Shown here piece after piece: positions 1-8,323 of a stretch of 32,563 bases of DNA (the stretch's first letter is position 1; the number at the start of each line of letters is the position of its first letter). Under the pieces are notes generated by a model, which was given only the letters and a program-made list of their open reading frames with translations, searched no databases and was not told where the DNA came from. Source of the stretch: JAUPVO01 sp964420875 (GTDB lineage: Bacteria > Patescibacteriota > Minisyncoccia > Phycocordibacterales > UBA5272); assembly GCA_964420875.1 (NCBI GenBank), contig CAYQUK010000007.1, positions 1-32,563 of the forward strand. Direction: 5' to 3'. The position numbers and the translations under genes were made by a program.

Positions 1-2709
1 ATAAACCCTATTATTTTTGTTAATAATGTAAGTGATAATTATGTTGCTTACGCTGACGATGATGCTGGGCCAGGAGAAGGGGGGGGAGATGCAGGGTATG
101 TTGCCAATGCTGCTTTTACTGTGACTAATGCAATAGCGACAATAGCTTACGCTGTGGGTCTAGATAGTATAGGTAACGCTATTACTAGTTTTGGTTACAG
201 TTTCGGGTCAAATGTCGCCTCACCAGAAGGTTTGACTGCTACAGCTGCAGGAGCTGCCGCGAGTGCTGCATTGGGTGGTATAGGAGGAATAATAGCAGGA
301 CAGGTTGTCACTGGAGGCATGCAGGGGACTTTGGGCGGAGACATAAATGGATTAATAGGAGGAATCACTGGTGGAACAGATGGACCAAAGTCAGGAGCTA
401 TATCAGGACCAGGAGACCAAACACCTCCATATATACCAAATATTCCAAAGTCACTAGGTGGCCTGTCTAATGAGACAGAGGACTATTGTGAAGGCAATGC
501 CGTGAATTATACTCTTAACTCTAACGATACATATAAAACATTTGTAACTCAAGACTACAAACCTAATTGGGGGAATAATGATTCTTTTATTTTAAAAATT
601 AATGTCAGGTCTACTGATACAACAAAAGGTGGACAGCTGGTGGTGATGAATTACAGTGATTCACTTGCGTCTAGGGCTTTTGTCAGAGCATCAATATCAA
701 AAGCAAAATGTAACTTTGGCGCAAACACACAGTGGCTAGGCATGCCTATAGGTTGGCAACCCAGTTCTGCTGATATAGCTAGGTACACATATGCTGATGG
801 CACAAAGCCAACAAAATATTTAGGTTCAAATTCAGGTACTGCTACATTCAGTATTAATGATTCTCGTCCGGGAGTTTTCAATTTAACAACCGGAACATGG
901 TATGTAACATTTCAGTATCTAGATAATTGTGCAGACCGTAACATCTCTAATCCAAATCGTAATACCACATGTCATAAGTTTGTCGAGTGGGTTGGAGGTG
1001 TGCAAACAAATAACACAGTTGACGCTAATGACGTTTTAAAAGCCTCTGGTGGGGTAGTGCTAAACAACGTAAATACATTTAGTTTGAAGAAATCTACAAC
1101 CGGATACAACGATTTAGGCGTTGAGATACCGAAGAACCTTAGTGTTGAGGACATTATTAACCCAAATATATTGGATATTGTAAAGAGTTGGGTAGGCTTG
1201 CCGGTTTCTAATCCTACAGGGGACATAAAGTCTGACACCTCGGGTAGCAACATTGTGACAAATTATTGTACCAGAGCGTATCCTGACTATGTTTGGACTG
1301 GTGCAAAGATAGCAACAGATATCACACCATTAGAACCAAATAGAATATATACCATAAAGTTAAAAATTGACGCGGACATGTCTACACAGGGCCTAGTGGG
1401 GCTGTCTACTATAATGACAGGAGAGGCGCCATCTAATCAGCAATCAGATAAAGATATAACAATATCTCAAAGCCCTTGTGACTTTACATCTAGTGCTCAG
1501 CGTATACTTTACGGTTCAGCTAGTGGAAATGTTTTGGTTGCGATCAATGACAACAGAGCAAAAACAGGGAATATGGTAAAGCTTACAACTGGTACATGGT
1601 ATATAAATGTAAAAGCTGTAGGTCAGTGTGGTGATATGTACGACAAGAATCGTTGTGGTACCAGGGTTGAAAACGTTGGAGATTTTAATTCTTTGAAGGG
1701 TTCGTCAAACAACAATTCTCCAGCGATTGTAGTTGGGGTGAATGGTAGTTCTGCGCTCGGCACCGCAGCAGCTCAAGCCGTACTTGGTCATACATTTATT
1801 AAAAACGAAAATTTAAACTGGTCTACTTTATGTTCAAATGCTGCAATCAAACCACTAATAACAAAGACTCCATTCCAGTCAGATTACTCAAGACAACTTA
1901 AGGCGAGTATAGAGGTTTATCCGGTTGATATTTCAAATAACCCAACATACGAAGGGTCTTTCTATGCGGTAGGACTTTCTTCTAGTGACAGGACTCCTAT
2001 ATATGCATTTATAAGTGATGGACAGTGTGCTGGTACTTCGCAAAATGTCTATAGTTTCGGAGGTGGAATAAGTGGTGTAAATGTTAATCTATCAAATACT
2101 AACTATACAGGGTCTCAACCAGGGTCTGTAAAGGTAAAGCCTGGTAGATGGTATATCACTTTGCTGTGGGGGTCAGGAGCAATACCAGCACCAACATCAC
2201 CAAATTATCAGACATATCTCAGTAATCCAATGCCTGTCTATGTTAGATTCTTTAGTCGTTTAGCTGCAGACAATGTTTCAGTGACTAATCCAGGAAGTAA
2301 TTTCACCCCTAGAACTATTAGTAATTCATCTTGCTCTATCAATCTGACAAGTTCACAACAAGGTATGGTAAATACATCTCTCGTATACAAGGTATTTCCT
2401 CCTAATGCAGAAGGTGGGTACTATTTAGGGTCTTCGTTTAGTGTTGTGTCCACAGCGTCTCTTGCTGACACATTACCAACATGTCCAGCTGGAACATCAG
2501 ATGGCTCTGCCTCTGGAAAGCCTGGAAACAGATCAACATTCCAAGCTCTAAATGCTGCCTGCAAAGAATATGACGATAAAACAAGATCAAATACAATATA
2601 TAAATTGGATTACCCTACATCTTGTACCACCCTTTGCGCTAGCGCTAATGCATCAGCATTTATAGATGTGAGAGGTGATTGTGTTTTGAACGGATCAACT
2701 AGCTTTTAA
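1..2709 (+). CDS. Large secreted-type protein with three Cys/Trp-Tyr modules, 5' end missing
   Basis: The frame is open from the first base, so the gene begins upstream; a GTG at 121 is only an internal start candidate. At least 902 residues are present. The first part is rich in Gly and Ala with a weakly hydrophobic stretch (about nt 235-390). Three related modules follow, around nt 475-1010, 1255-1690 and 1810-2270. Each starts near a Cys (DYCEG, NYCTR, TLCSN), has a central Cys (KCNF, PCDF, GQC) and ends in a beta strand with a Gly-x-Trp-Tyr core (TGTWYVTF, TGTWYINV, PGRWYITL). A Cys-rich tail with five cysteines closes the protein. The Ser/Thr/Asn-rich, beta-rich composition suggests export and extracellular disulfides. 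I recognise no family. The signal peptide or anchor would lie outside the window. The gene ends one base before the adenylate kinase ATG, so the two are probably co-transcribed. Confidence 0.8.
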   Translation: MNPIIFVNNVSDNYVAYADDDAGPGEGGGDAGYVANAAFTVTNAIATIAYAVGLDSIGNAITSFGYSFGSNVASPEGLTATAAGAAASAALGGIGGIIAGQVVTGGMQGTLGGDINGLIGGITGGTDGPKSGAISGPGDQTPPYIPNIPKSLGGLSNETEDYCEGNAVNYTLNSNDTYKTFVTQDYKPNWGNNDSFILKINVRSTDTTKGGQLVVMNYSDSLASRAFVRASISKAKCNFGANTQWLGMPIGWQPSSADIARYTYADGTKPTKYLGSNSGTATFSINDSRPGVFNLTTGTWYVTFQYLDNCADRNISNPNRNTTCHKFVEWVGGVQTNNTVDANDVLKASGGVVLNNVNTFSLKKSTTGYNDLGVEIPKNLSVEDIINPNILDIVKSWVGLPVSNPTGDIKSDTSGSNIVTNYCTRAYPDYVWTGAKIATDITPLEPNRIYTIKLKIDADMSTQGLVGLSTIMTGEAPSNQQSDKDITISQSPCDFTSSAQRILYGSASGNVLVAINDNRAKTGNMVKLTTGTWYINVKAVGQCGDMYDKNRCGTRVENVGDFNSLKGSSNNNSPAIVVGVNGSSALGTAAAQAVLGHTFIKNENLNWSTLCSNAAIKPLITKTPFQSDYSRQLKASIEVYPVDISNNPTYEGSFYAVGLSSSDRTPIYAFISDGQCAGTSQNVYSFGGGISGVNVNLSNTNYTGSQPGSVKVKPGRWYITLLWGSGAIPAPTSPNYQTYLSNPMPVYVRFFSRLAADNVSVTNPGSNFTPRTISNSSCSINLTSSQQGMVNTSLVYKVFPPNAEGGYYLGSSFSVVSTASLADTLPTCPAGTSDGSASGKPGNRSTFQALNAACKEYDDKTRSNTIYKLDYPTSCTTLCASANASAFIDVRGDCVLNGSTSF

Positions 2710-2710
2710 C

Positions 2711-3298
2711 ATGGAAAAAGTATTTTATATTTTTATCGGGAGAAGTGGGTCTGGAAAGGGCACTCAGTCAGAATTGTTAAAATCTTATCTAGAGACAGAA
2801 TGTAACATAAAAGATATCGCACACATAACAACCGGCAAATCATTTAGAAACTTTTCTATGCAGGATAACTATTCTGCTAAAAAAGTAAAAGAAATGATAG
2901 ATAGAGGAGGACTTTGCCCAGAGTCTTTTGCTACTTGGAATCTGATCAATTTGTTCGTAGAAAATATAAAAGAGAATAGTACTGTGTTACTCGACGGTTC
3001 ACCGAGACGCATAGAGGAGGCTCATAGACTAGAAGAGACACTAGATTTTTACGGGTATAAAAATATAGTCGCGATATATATAGATGTTAATAAGGATTGG
3101 GCTTCTGATAGATTGATGACTAGAGGTAGGGCTGACGATATGAAAACAGGAATAGAGAGCAGGTTGAGCTGGTTTGACTCAGAGGTGCTGCCTATAGTAG
3201 AGTATTATAAAAGCAATTCAAAATATAACCTTTTAACTATTAATGGTATGCAAAGTATCGAGGATGTACAAAAAGAGATATTGGAAAAGCTAAAATAA
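2711..3298 (+). CDS. adk: Adenylate kinase / nucleoside monophosphate kinase
   Basis: This 195-residue protein should transfer phosphate between ATP and AMP (or another NMP) in the cytoplasm. The P-loop GRSGSGKGT is at residues 10-18 and an AMP-site TTGKSFR follows at 40-46. The LLDGSPRR segment (93-100) stands where adenylate kinases have DGFPR. R138, R140, D142-D143, E149 and R151 match the R-x-R-x-DD...E...R pattern of the catalytic arginines. The LID is the short form without zinc cysteines. The start is the ATG one base after the previous stop, with no Shine-Dalgarno. Adk next to map is the ancestral secY-adk-map order, but secY is not here. The Phe-to-Ser change in DGFPR leaves the preferred nucleotide uncertain. 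Confidence 0.88.
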   Translation: MEKVFYIFIGRSGSGKGTQSELLKSYLETECNIKDIAHITTGKSFRNFSMQDNYSAKKVKEMIDRGGLCPESFATWNLINLFVENIKENSTVLLDGSPRRIEEAHRLEETLDFYGYKNIVAIYIDVNKDWASDRLMTRGRADDMKTGIESRLSWFDSEVLPIVEYYKSNSKYNLLTINGMQSIEDVQKEILEKLK

Positions 3299-3312
3299 AT
3301 CAGAAAATTATA

Positions 3313-4080
3313 ATGCCAGCAACAGTAAAGACACCCGAAGATATAAAGAAGTTGAGAGTTAGTGCGCACAGATTGGCAGAAGTAATTCGTGCGGTAGCAA
3401 AAGAGGTAAAGCCAGGAGTTACTACTGGATATTTGAATGACCTAGCGTACAAACTTATAACTGCAAATGATGGAGATACGCCAGCATTTTTAAACTATCA
3501 GCCATTTGGTGCAGAGTATCCATATCCAGCTAGTATATGTATCAGTGTGAACGAAGAGGTGGTGCATGGTATACCAACACATGACAGAGTATTACAAGAT
3601 GGAGACATAGTTTCTCTCGATGGTGGTATCAAACATGAAGGAATGATCAGTGACCACGCTGTTACTGTGGCATGTGGTGATATAACAGAAGCAGAAAAAG
3701 AACTGATGGAAGTGACAAAAAAAGCGATGATGGCTGGGATACACGCCGCAAAAGCTGGCAATCACATACGTGATATTTCTCTAGCCATAGAGGGAGCAAT
3801 ACCAAAGAAATACGGCATAGTAAAAGAGCTGTGTGGGCATGGTGTGGGGTATGCTGTGCACGAGGAGCCGTATGTTCCAAATTTTGACACAGGAGAAAAA
3901 GGCATCAAATTAAAAGCTGGCATGGTCATAGCTATTGAGCCTATGGTCAATCTCGGCACTGACGAGGTGGATATGTTGGATGACGGATATACTTTTGTCA
4001 CATCTGATGGAAAACGCAGCGCGCATTTTGAACACACAGTGCTGATAACAGAAAACGGTGGAGAGATACTCAGTTGTTAA
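3313..4080 (+). CDS. map: Methionine aminopeptidase, type I
   Basis: This enzyme removes the N-terminal methionine from new proteins. All five metal ligands are visible in a 255-residue protein of normal type I length: D103 (SLDGG), D114 (ISDHAV), H176 (GHGVG), E209 (AIEPM) and E240 (HFEHTV). The substrate-binding His is H85 (VVHGIP). There is no N-terminal zinc-finger extension. The ATG at 3313 gives the usual N-terminus starting just before the TPEDIKKLR helix. The gene follows adk by 14 bp and is probably in the same transcript. No Shine-Dalgarno and no clear terminator are seen after it. Confidence 0.95.
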   Translation: MPATVKTPEDIKKLRVSAHRLAEVIRAVAKEVKPGVTTGYLNDLAYKLITANDGDTPAFLNYQPFGAEYPYPASICISVNEEVVHGIPTHDRVLQDGDIVSLDGGIKHEGMISDHAVTVACGDITEAEKELMEVTKKAMMAGIHAAKAGNHIRDISLAIEGAIPKKYGIVKELCGHGVGYAVHEEPYVPNFDTGEKGIKLKAGMVIAIEPMVNLGTDEVDMLDDGYTFVTSDGKRSAHFEHTVLITENGGEILSC

Positions 4081-4119
4081 TTTGTTGTTAAGAATTTTTA
4101 ATTTTTAAAATCTAACTCA

Positions 4120-4134
4120 TGATACAATTGTATT
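4120..4134 (+). promoter_or_regulatory. Extended -10 promoter giving a leaderless mRNA for the TraG-like gene
   Basis: TGA-TACAAT (TGn plus -10) at 4120-4128 is followed by only six bases before the ATG at 4135. A start site 6-8 nt after the -10 would fall on the ATG. The upstream DNA is AT-rich, without a good -35. Confidence 0.6.
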
Positions 4135-6891
4135 ATGTTTAGTCCTAGTATAGAGACAAAAAATAGCCCTGATGTGGAGGTGCTTTTTAATACACCTCAA
4201 GATGAGATAGATTATTTGCGCAAACAGATACAAGAGAAGGTCGTTGCTTCAGAAAATATGCCTAGAAAGTTTACACAGGAGGAGCACGCTGTGTCAGCTT
4301 TGCGTGATCACGTGGACAGACCAGTAGAAAGTTTTGCAAATATTAACAATGAGAGAGATTTACACCTAAGACAAATAGCTACAAAAGTACAAGCTATAAC
4401 AGGTATGACCGAGGATAAACATGTTGTAGAGTTGGCTGCAATAATGTTTGAAAAAGGTGTTAGGTTTGCAATGGAGGTAGCCGCGCAAACCAAATCGCCA
4501 GCACTCGAGGATGGATTCCATGCATTCTTGGTGCAGTATCTGTTATCGGGGTATGATAATGATGAAAATAAAATATCAAAGGCGGAATGGAAGGCCCTAC
4601 ATTTAAAACTTTTTGAAATAGTTCCTCCTCCACACGATGAAAGCAACAAACAGGATGCGAAACACACCATAGCATTGATGGAGCAAATGTACGCAGCATT
4701 GCAATCCATAGCTCGTGACACAGATAACAAGGAGAATGATTATTACTCTCTCGAGATAGCCATTGCTAATGGTGAAAATGATGTGACTATGTACATAGCG
4801 GTCCCGAGTCATGTTGAGGCTATACTTGAAAAGACTTTGCAGGGCTATTTCCCAGGTATAGAAGTGAGACCACACAATCGTGATTATAATGTTTTCCACC
4901 AGTCTGGTTATAATGTTGGGACGACAGCTGAGGAGTCACAGGACTCGGTTATACCATTTAAAACATACAAAGACTTGGAAGGCGACCCGATAAGTGTAAT
5001 CATGAACGCATTTACAAAACTCCAAAAACAAGGAGAGGGTGCGGCTATGCAAATACTAGTAAAGCCAGCCGGTGACAAGTTGCGTTCTAGATTTTCAAAG
5101 ATACTAGAGAGTATGCAAAATGGGGATAATTTTGAAACAGCCCTAAAGAGACAGTCTTTTTGGAAGCGCATGTTCCTAGCTGAGAAAAATCAAAAAGACG
5201 CTGAAGGTAAACCAATAGAAGCGAGTGACGAGGATAAGAAAAAGCATCTAGATAATGAATATGAAAAAGGTATAGCTAGTAAACTTTCGAGTACTATAGT
5301 AGATACAAATATAATATTGATGGCTAGTGCAAAAGATAAAGACAGGGCTAATATAATTCTTTCAGATATGAAGGCAAGCTTCATGCAGTATACAGATGTG
5401 AATGGTAATAGTATCAAATGGAGAGATATAGACGGTAAAAAATTAACACAACTAACACATAATTTTACCTATAGACTTTGGAATGATGACATAGCGATAC
5501 CGTTAAACTTTTCAGAGCTTGCAACCCTCTATCATGTGCCTAGCTATGTAAAAGACTTTACTCAGATGAAAACCGCGACAATGAATATTGCCCCGGCACC
5601 GTTAGATCTACCTCAATCTGGTACACTACTCGGACTAAATAGCTATAGATCAACAAATACGAAAATATATATGCAGGATGAAGATAGGATGCGCCACATG
5701 TATGTAATAGGTCAAACAGGAACAGGTAAAACAACAATATTAAAAAATATGATAGTTCAAGACATATTGGAAGGTAAGGGGTGCTGTTTTATAGATCCTC
5801 ACGGGTCAGATCTTGAGGACATCATGGCCTGTATACCTCCTGAGCGTTATGATGACGTAGTGTATTTTGACCCAAGTCATACCGAGAGACCAATGGGACT
5901 CAATATGATGGAGTATGACAGGGAAAGACCAGAGACAAAGACATTTGTGGTCAACGAGATGCTGAGTATATTTAATAAACTCTTTGATATGAAGACTGCT
6001 GGTGGTCCAGGCTTTGAGCAGTATTTCCGTAACTCAGCATTGCTTGTGATGGAGCATCCAGAAAGCGGTAACACTATACTCGAGATATCGCGCGTCCTCT
6101 CTGACAAGGACTTTCGTGATTACAAATTATCGAAATGTAAAAACCCACTCATAATACAATTTTGGAAAAATGCGGAGGCGACAACAGGTGAGCAGGGGCT
6201 GTCTAATTGGGTGCCATATATTAATTCTAAATTCGACAACTTTTTGTCTAACGACATCATGAGGCCTATTATTGCCCAAGAAAAATCAGCGTTCAACATA
6301 CGTGAGATAATGGATCAGAAGAAAATATTCTTGGTCAATCTTTCAAAGGGTCGTCTCGGGGATATTAACGCTTATCTTATTGGCCTCATACTTGTCGGTA
6401 AATTCTTGCAAGCTGCACTCGCTCGCGTTGACTCGCAAGAGAGACCTGATTTTTACTTATACATAGATGAGTTCCAAAATGTCACAACTCCGTCTATAGC
6501 TGCCATATTGTCTGAGGCTCGTAAATACAGACTGTCACTCAATCTGGCTCATCAATATATTGCTCAGCTACCTGAAGACATCAAGGGAGCTGTATTTGGA
6601 AACGTAGGATCAATGGCTGTATTCCGTGTTGGCCCAGATGATGCTTCATATCTTGAAAAGCAATTTGCTCCGACATTCACTGCGAGTGACTTGATGCGTG
6701 TTGAGAATTATAATTGCTATTTGAAATTGCTAAGTCAAAACAAACCGCAGAAACCATTCAGCATGTCAACATATCCAACGCCGCAAGGTGACAAGGGTAA
6801 GCTAAAAGATTTGCGAGACCTCAGCTATATGAAATACGGTCGTCCGCGCGAAGAGGTGGAGGGTGAGATATTGTCAAAGTATCAGTTGTAA
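4135..6891 (+). CDS. TraG/VirD4-like conjugative-type ATPase
   Basis: The 918-residue protein has a Walker A GQTGTGKTT near residue 526 and a Walker B FYLYIDEF near 773-780, followed by NVTTPSIAAILSEARKYR and AHQYIAQL. These are typical of the TraG/TraD C-terminal (TraM-recognition) domain of type IV secretion and conjugation ATPases. The N-terminal 500 residues are less conserved, with charged helical stretches and no obvious membrane helices. Such proteins move DNA or protein across the envelope, but no relaxase, VirB4 or pilin gene is adjacent in this window. The gene has its own leaderless-type promoter and ends at a very strong bidirectional terminator. A role in DNA uptake or pilus-linked transport is possible, but this is inference. 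Confidence 0.85.
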   Translation: MFSPSIETKNSPDVEVLFNTPQDEIDYLRKQIQEKVVASENMPRKFTQEEHAVSALRDHVDRPVESFANINNERDLHLRQIATKVQAITGMTEDKHVVELAAIMFEKGVRFAMEVAAQTKSPALEDGFHAFLVQYLLSGYDNDENKISKAEWKALHLKLFEIVPPPHDESNKQDAKHTIALMEQMYAALQSIARDTDNKENDYYSLEIAIANGENDVTMYIAVPSHVEAILEKTLQGYFPGIEVRPHNRDYNVFHQSGYNVGTTAEESQDSVIPFKTYKDLEGDPISVIMNAFTKLQKQGEGAAMQILVKPAGDKLRSRFSKILESMQNGDNFETALKRQSFWKRMFLAEKNQKDAEGKPIEASDEDKKKHLDNEYEKGIASKLSSTIVDTNIILMASAKDKDRANIILSDMKASFMQYTDVNGNSIKWRDIDGKKLTQLTHNFTYRLWNDDIAIPLNFSELATLYHVPSYVKDFTQMKTATMNIAPAPLDLPQSGTLLGLNSYRSTNTKIYMQDEDRMRHMYVIGQTGTGKTTILKNMIVQDILEGKGCCFIDPHGSDLEDIMACIPPERYDDVVYFDPSHTERPMGLNMMEYDRERPETKTFVVNEMLSIFNKLFDMKTAGGPGFEQYFRNSALLVMEHPESGNTILEISRVLSDKDFRDYKLSKCKNPLIIQFWKNAEATTGEQGLSNWVPYINSKFDNFLSNDIMRPIIAQEKSAFNIREIMDQKKIFLVNLSKGRLGDINAYLIGLILVGKFLQAALARVDSQERPDFYLYIDEFQNVTTPSIAAILSEARKYRLSLNLAHQYIAQLPEDIKGAVFGNVGSMAVFRVGPDDASYLEKQFAPTFTASDLMRVENYNCYLKLLSQNKPQKPFSMSTYPTPQGDKGKLKDLRDLSYMKYGRPREEVEGEILSKYQL

Positions 6892-6897
6892 ATATAT

Positions 6898-6945
6898 AAA
6901 AATAAAATAGCGCCACCACGTTAGTGGTGGCGCTATTTTATTTTT
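6898..6945. terminator. Bidirectional terminator with 22-bp perfect stem
   Basis: A perfect inverted repeat has 22-bp arms around a GTTA loop. The core CGCCACCAC pairs with GTGGTGGCG, and A-rich and T-rich tracts flank it on both sides. It sits between the convergent ends of the TraG-like gene and efp and can serve both strands. Confidence 0.93.
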
Positions 6946-6949
6946 AAAT

Positions 6950-7534
6950 TTATTTTGCGCGTTCTACGTACTCACCAGTCTCAGTATTGATAACTAGCAT
7001 GTCACCAGTGTTAATGAATAGTGGCACTGTCACTGTAGCCCCAGTCTCTAGTGTTACCATTTTACCTCCTCCTGATTGAGTGTCACCTTTTGTGCTAGGT
7101 GGTGCATCCTTGACCTCGAGGGTCATCTTTACAGGCATCTTGATACCAATCAGCACATCTTCATCGTCTTCATTTGTCCAGATATTTGTGTCGACAATAG
7201 TGTCAGTTTTCAAAAACTTTGTACCATTACCGAGTATCTCTGGAGATATCTGATATCTGTTTTTAGGGTCACGTGGATCACAGAACCAGTACTCACCCTT
7301 TGCAGAGTATAAGAACTTTGCCTCACCACGAGATACGTCCGCCTCCTCCACAGTCTCAGCCGCGTGGAAGCTTTCTGATATAACCTTACCACTTTTCAAA
7401 TGACGCATCTTAACCTGGTTTTGAGGTTTACGTTGATTTGTACGAGCCACGTGGGACTCTAGGATCTCATAAGGTTCACCTTTAAAAATAATAACTTTTC
7501 TAACTTTGATCTCTGAATAATCTAATACTGCCAT
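6950..7534 (-). CDS. efp: Elongation factor P
   Basis: EF-P relieves ribosome stalling at polyproline. The 194-residue product shows the three-domain layout: the N-terminal KOW-like domain, the central OB fold, and a C-terminal OB fold with the signature KGDTQSGGGK and VPLFINTGDM. The start is taken at the ATG at 7534 (MAVLDYSEI). A GTG two codons upstream would lie only three bases from the predicted -10 and is unlikely. The tip loop reads RTNQRKPQN at residues 31-39, with Gln at the position of E. coli Lys34, so lysyl-type modification at that site is impossible. It is transcribed alone, divergently from the broken kinase. Confidence 0.94.
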   Translation of the reverse strand: MAVLDYSEIKVRKVIIFKGEPYEILESHVARTNQRKPQNQVKMRHLKSGKVISESFHAAETVEEADVSRGEAKFLYSAKGEYWFCDPRDPKNRYQISPEILGNGTKFLKTDTIVDTNIWTNEDDEDVLIGIKMPVKMTLEVKDAPPSTKGDTQSGGGKMVTLETGATVTVPLFINTGDMLVINTETGEYVERAK

Positions 7535-7543
7535 AATCACAAA

Positions 7544-7573
7544 ATTCTAACATATTTTTGACTCTTTTGCCAA
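7544..7573 (-). promoter_or_regulatory. efp promoter
   Basis: On the minus strand TTGGCA (7573-7568), an 18-bp spacer and TGT-TAGAAT (extended -10, ending at 7544) precede the efp ATG by nine bases. The leader would be about 2-3 nt. Confidence 0.7.
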
Positions 7574-7586
7574 AGTGGGGTAGGAT
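7558..7586 (+). promoter_or_regulatory. Promoter of the broken nucleotide kinase
   Basis: TTGACT, a 17-bp spacer and TAGGAT read toward the kinase gene and overlap the efp promoter on the other strand. The leader would be about 50 nt and contains a Shine-Dalgarno-like GGGAG at 7634-7638. Confidence 0.55.
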
Positions 7587-7643
7587 TCGTGGCAGTTAAG
7601 TGTAAGTCTAATTTTGCTCATTCATCCTTAAAAGGGAGTTGTC

Positions 7644-8246
7644 ATGCTCAAACAAATTGTTTTCGCTGGTCCAGTTGGGACCGGCAAGTCTTCGACAGCA
7701 AAGCTCATGGCTTTGCATATGAACACCTTGCATCGTAACGATAAGCCCTGGGTGATTCACTCTGCGAGCGCGATTTTTCGTCAGATGGCTCAAAAGCATT
7801 TTACGGATCTCGATACCGACAGCGCTGCCACAGCTTTTGCCTCTTACACCAAAGAACACCCAGAGATGGATGTTGATGGCCTCATCGATCGTGAGTTGAT
7901 TCGTGTAGGGAAAGAAGGAAATAATTAGAGTAGATCTTGTCGTACGCCGTATCATTAGCAAAACGCATTTCGGGTCAACTTCTTCGCTGACGATGAGCTG
8001 ATCGTTCAGCGTGTTGCTGCAGAGCGCGGGTTGACCCTCGAGGCCGCAAAAGAAAAAATCACGCTCAGGAATACTGAAGACCTGGCTCGGTACAGTAAGC
8101 TGTATCCGTGGGTCAAGTCGTTCCGAGATCAATTTGAGAACCCAGGACAAGGTTGGCACCTTGAGATTAACAGTGGAATCTGGAGTCATGACGAGGTTGT
8201 GGAACGTGTTTACAAAAGCTGGTCTGACTGGGAGAAGGGTTTCTAG
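7644..8246 (+). pseudogene. Broken CMP/dCMP-kinase-like P-loop kinase
   Basis: The first part, 94 residues, begins LKQIVFAGPVGTGKSSTAK, a P-loop of the archaeal-type cytidylate kinase family. TAG stops occur in the same frame at 7926-7928 and 7956-7958. The frame then resumes as NAFRVNFFADDELIVQRV and runs on through a typical kinase C-terminus (EKITLRNTEDLARYSKLYPW) to the TAG at 8246. The length between the stops is close to what an intact gene would need. The 30 bp between them read poorly in every frame, as after two compensating indels. The catalytic core that should lie here (a VVDGRL-like segment) is lost. The gene looks richer in GC and has a Shine-Dalgarno, unlike its neighbours, which suggests transfer and then decay. 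Sequencing error cannot be ruled out. Confidence 0.75.
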
Positions 8247-8262
8247 TGGTTTGCCACTATCA

Positions 8263-8292
8263 AAAAAGCCGACCCTGGCAAGGCGGCTTTTT
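8263..8292. terminator. Terminator between the broken kinase and recA
   Basis: AAAAAGCCG pairs with CGGCTTTTT around a 12-nt loop, with T-runs on both strands. A small hairpin, TAGTGG-TTTG-CCACTA, overlaps the kinase stop codon just upstream (8244-8259). It serves convergent genes. Confidence 0.85.
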
Positions 8293-8323
8293 CTTTTGAT
8301 TAATTTTTATATTTTATTTTAAA

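Noticed and set aside
651..881. Many open frames on the opposite strand of long genes (such as here, 4308-4730, 11076-11552, 15358-15762)
   Set aside because: They lie fully inside well-supported genes, have no start signals and look like shadows of codon bias.
7926..7958. Amber readthrough or recoding in the kinase gene
   Set aside because: Other genes use TAG as a normal stop, and the residues between the two stops do not fit the family.
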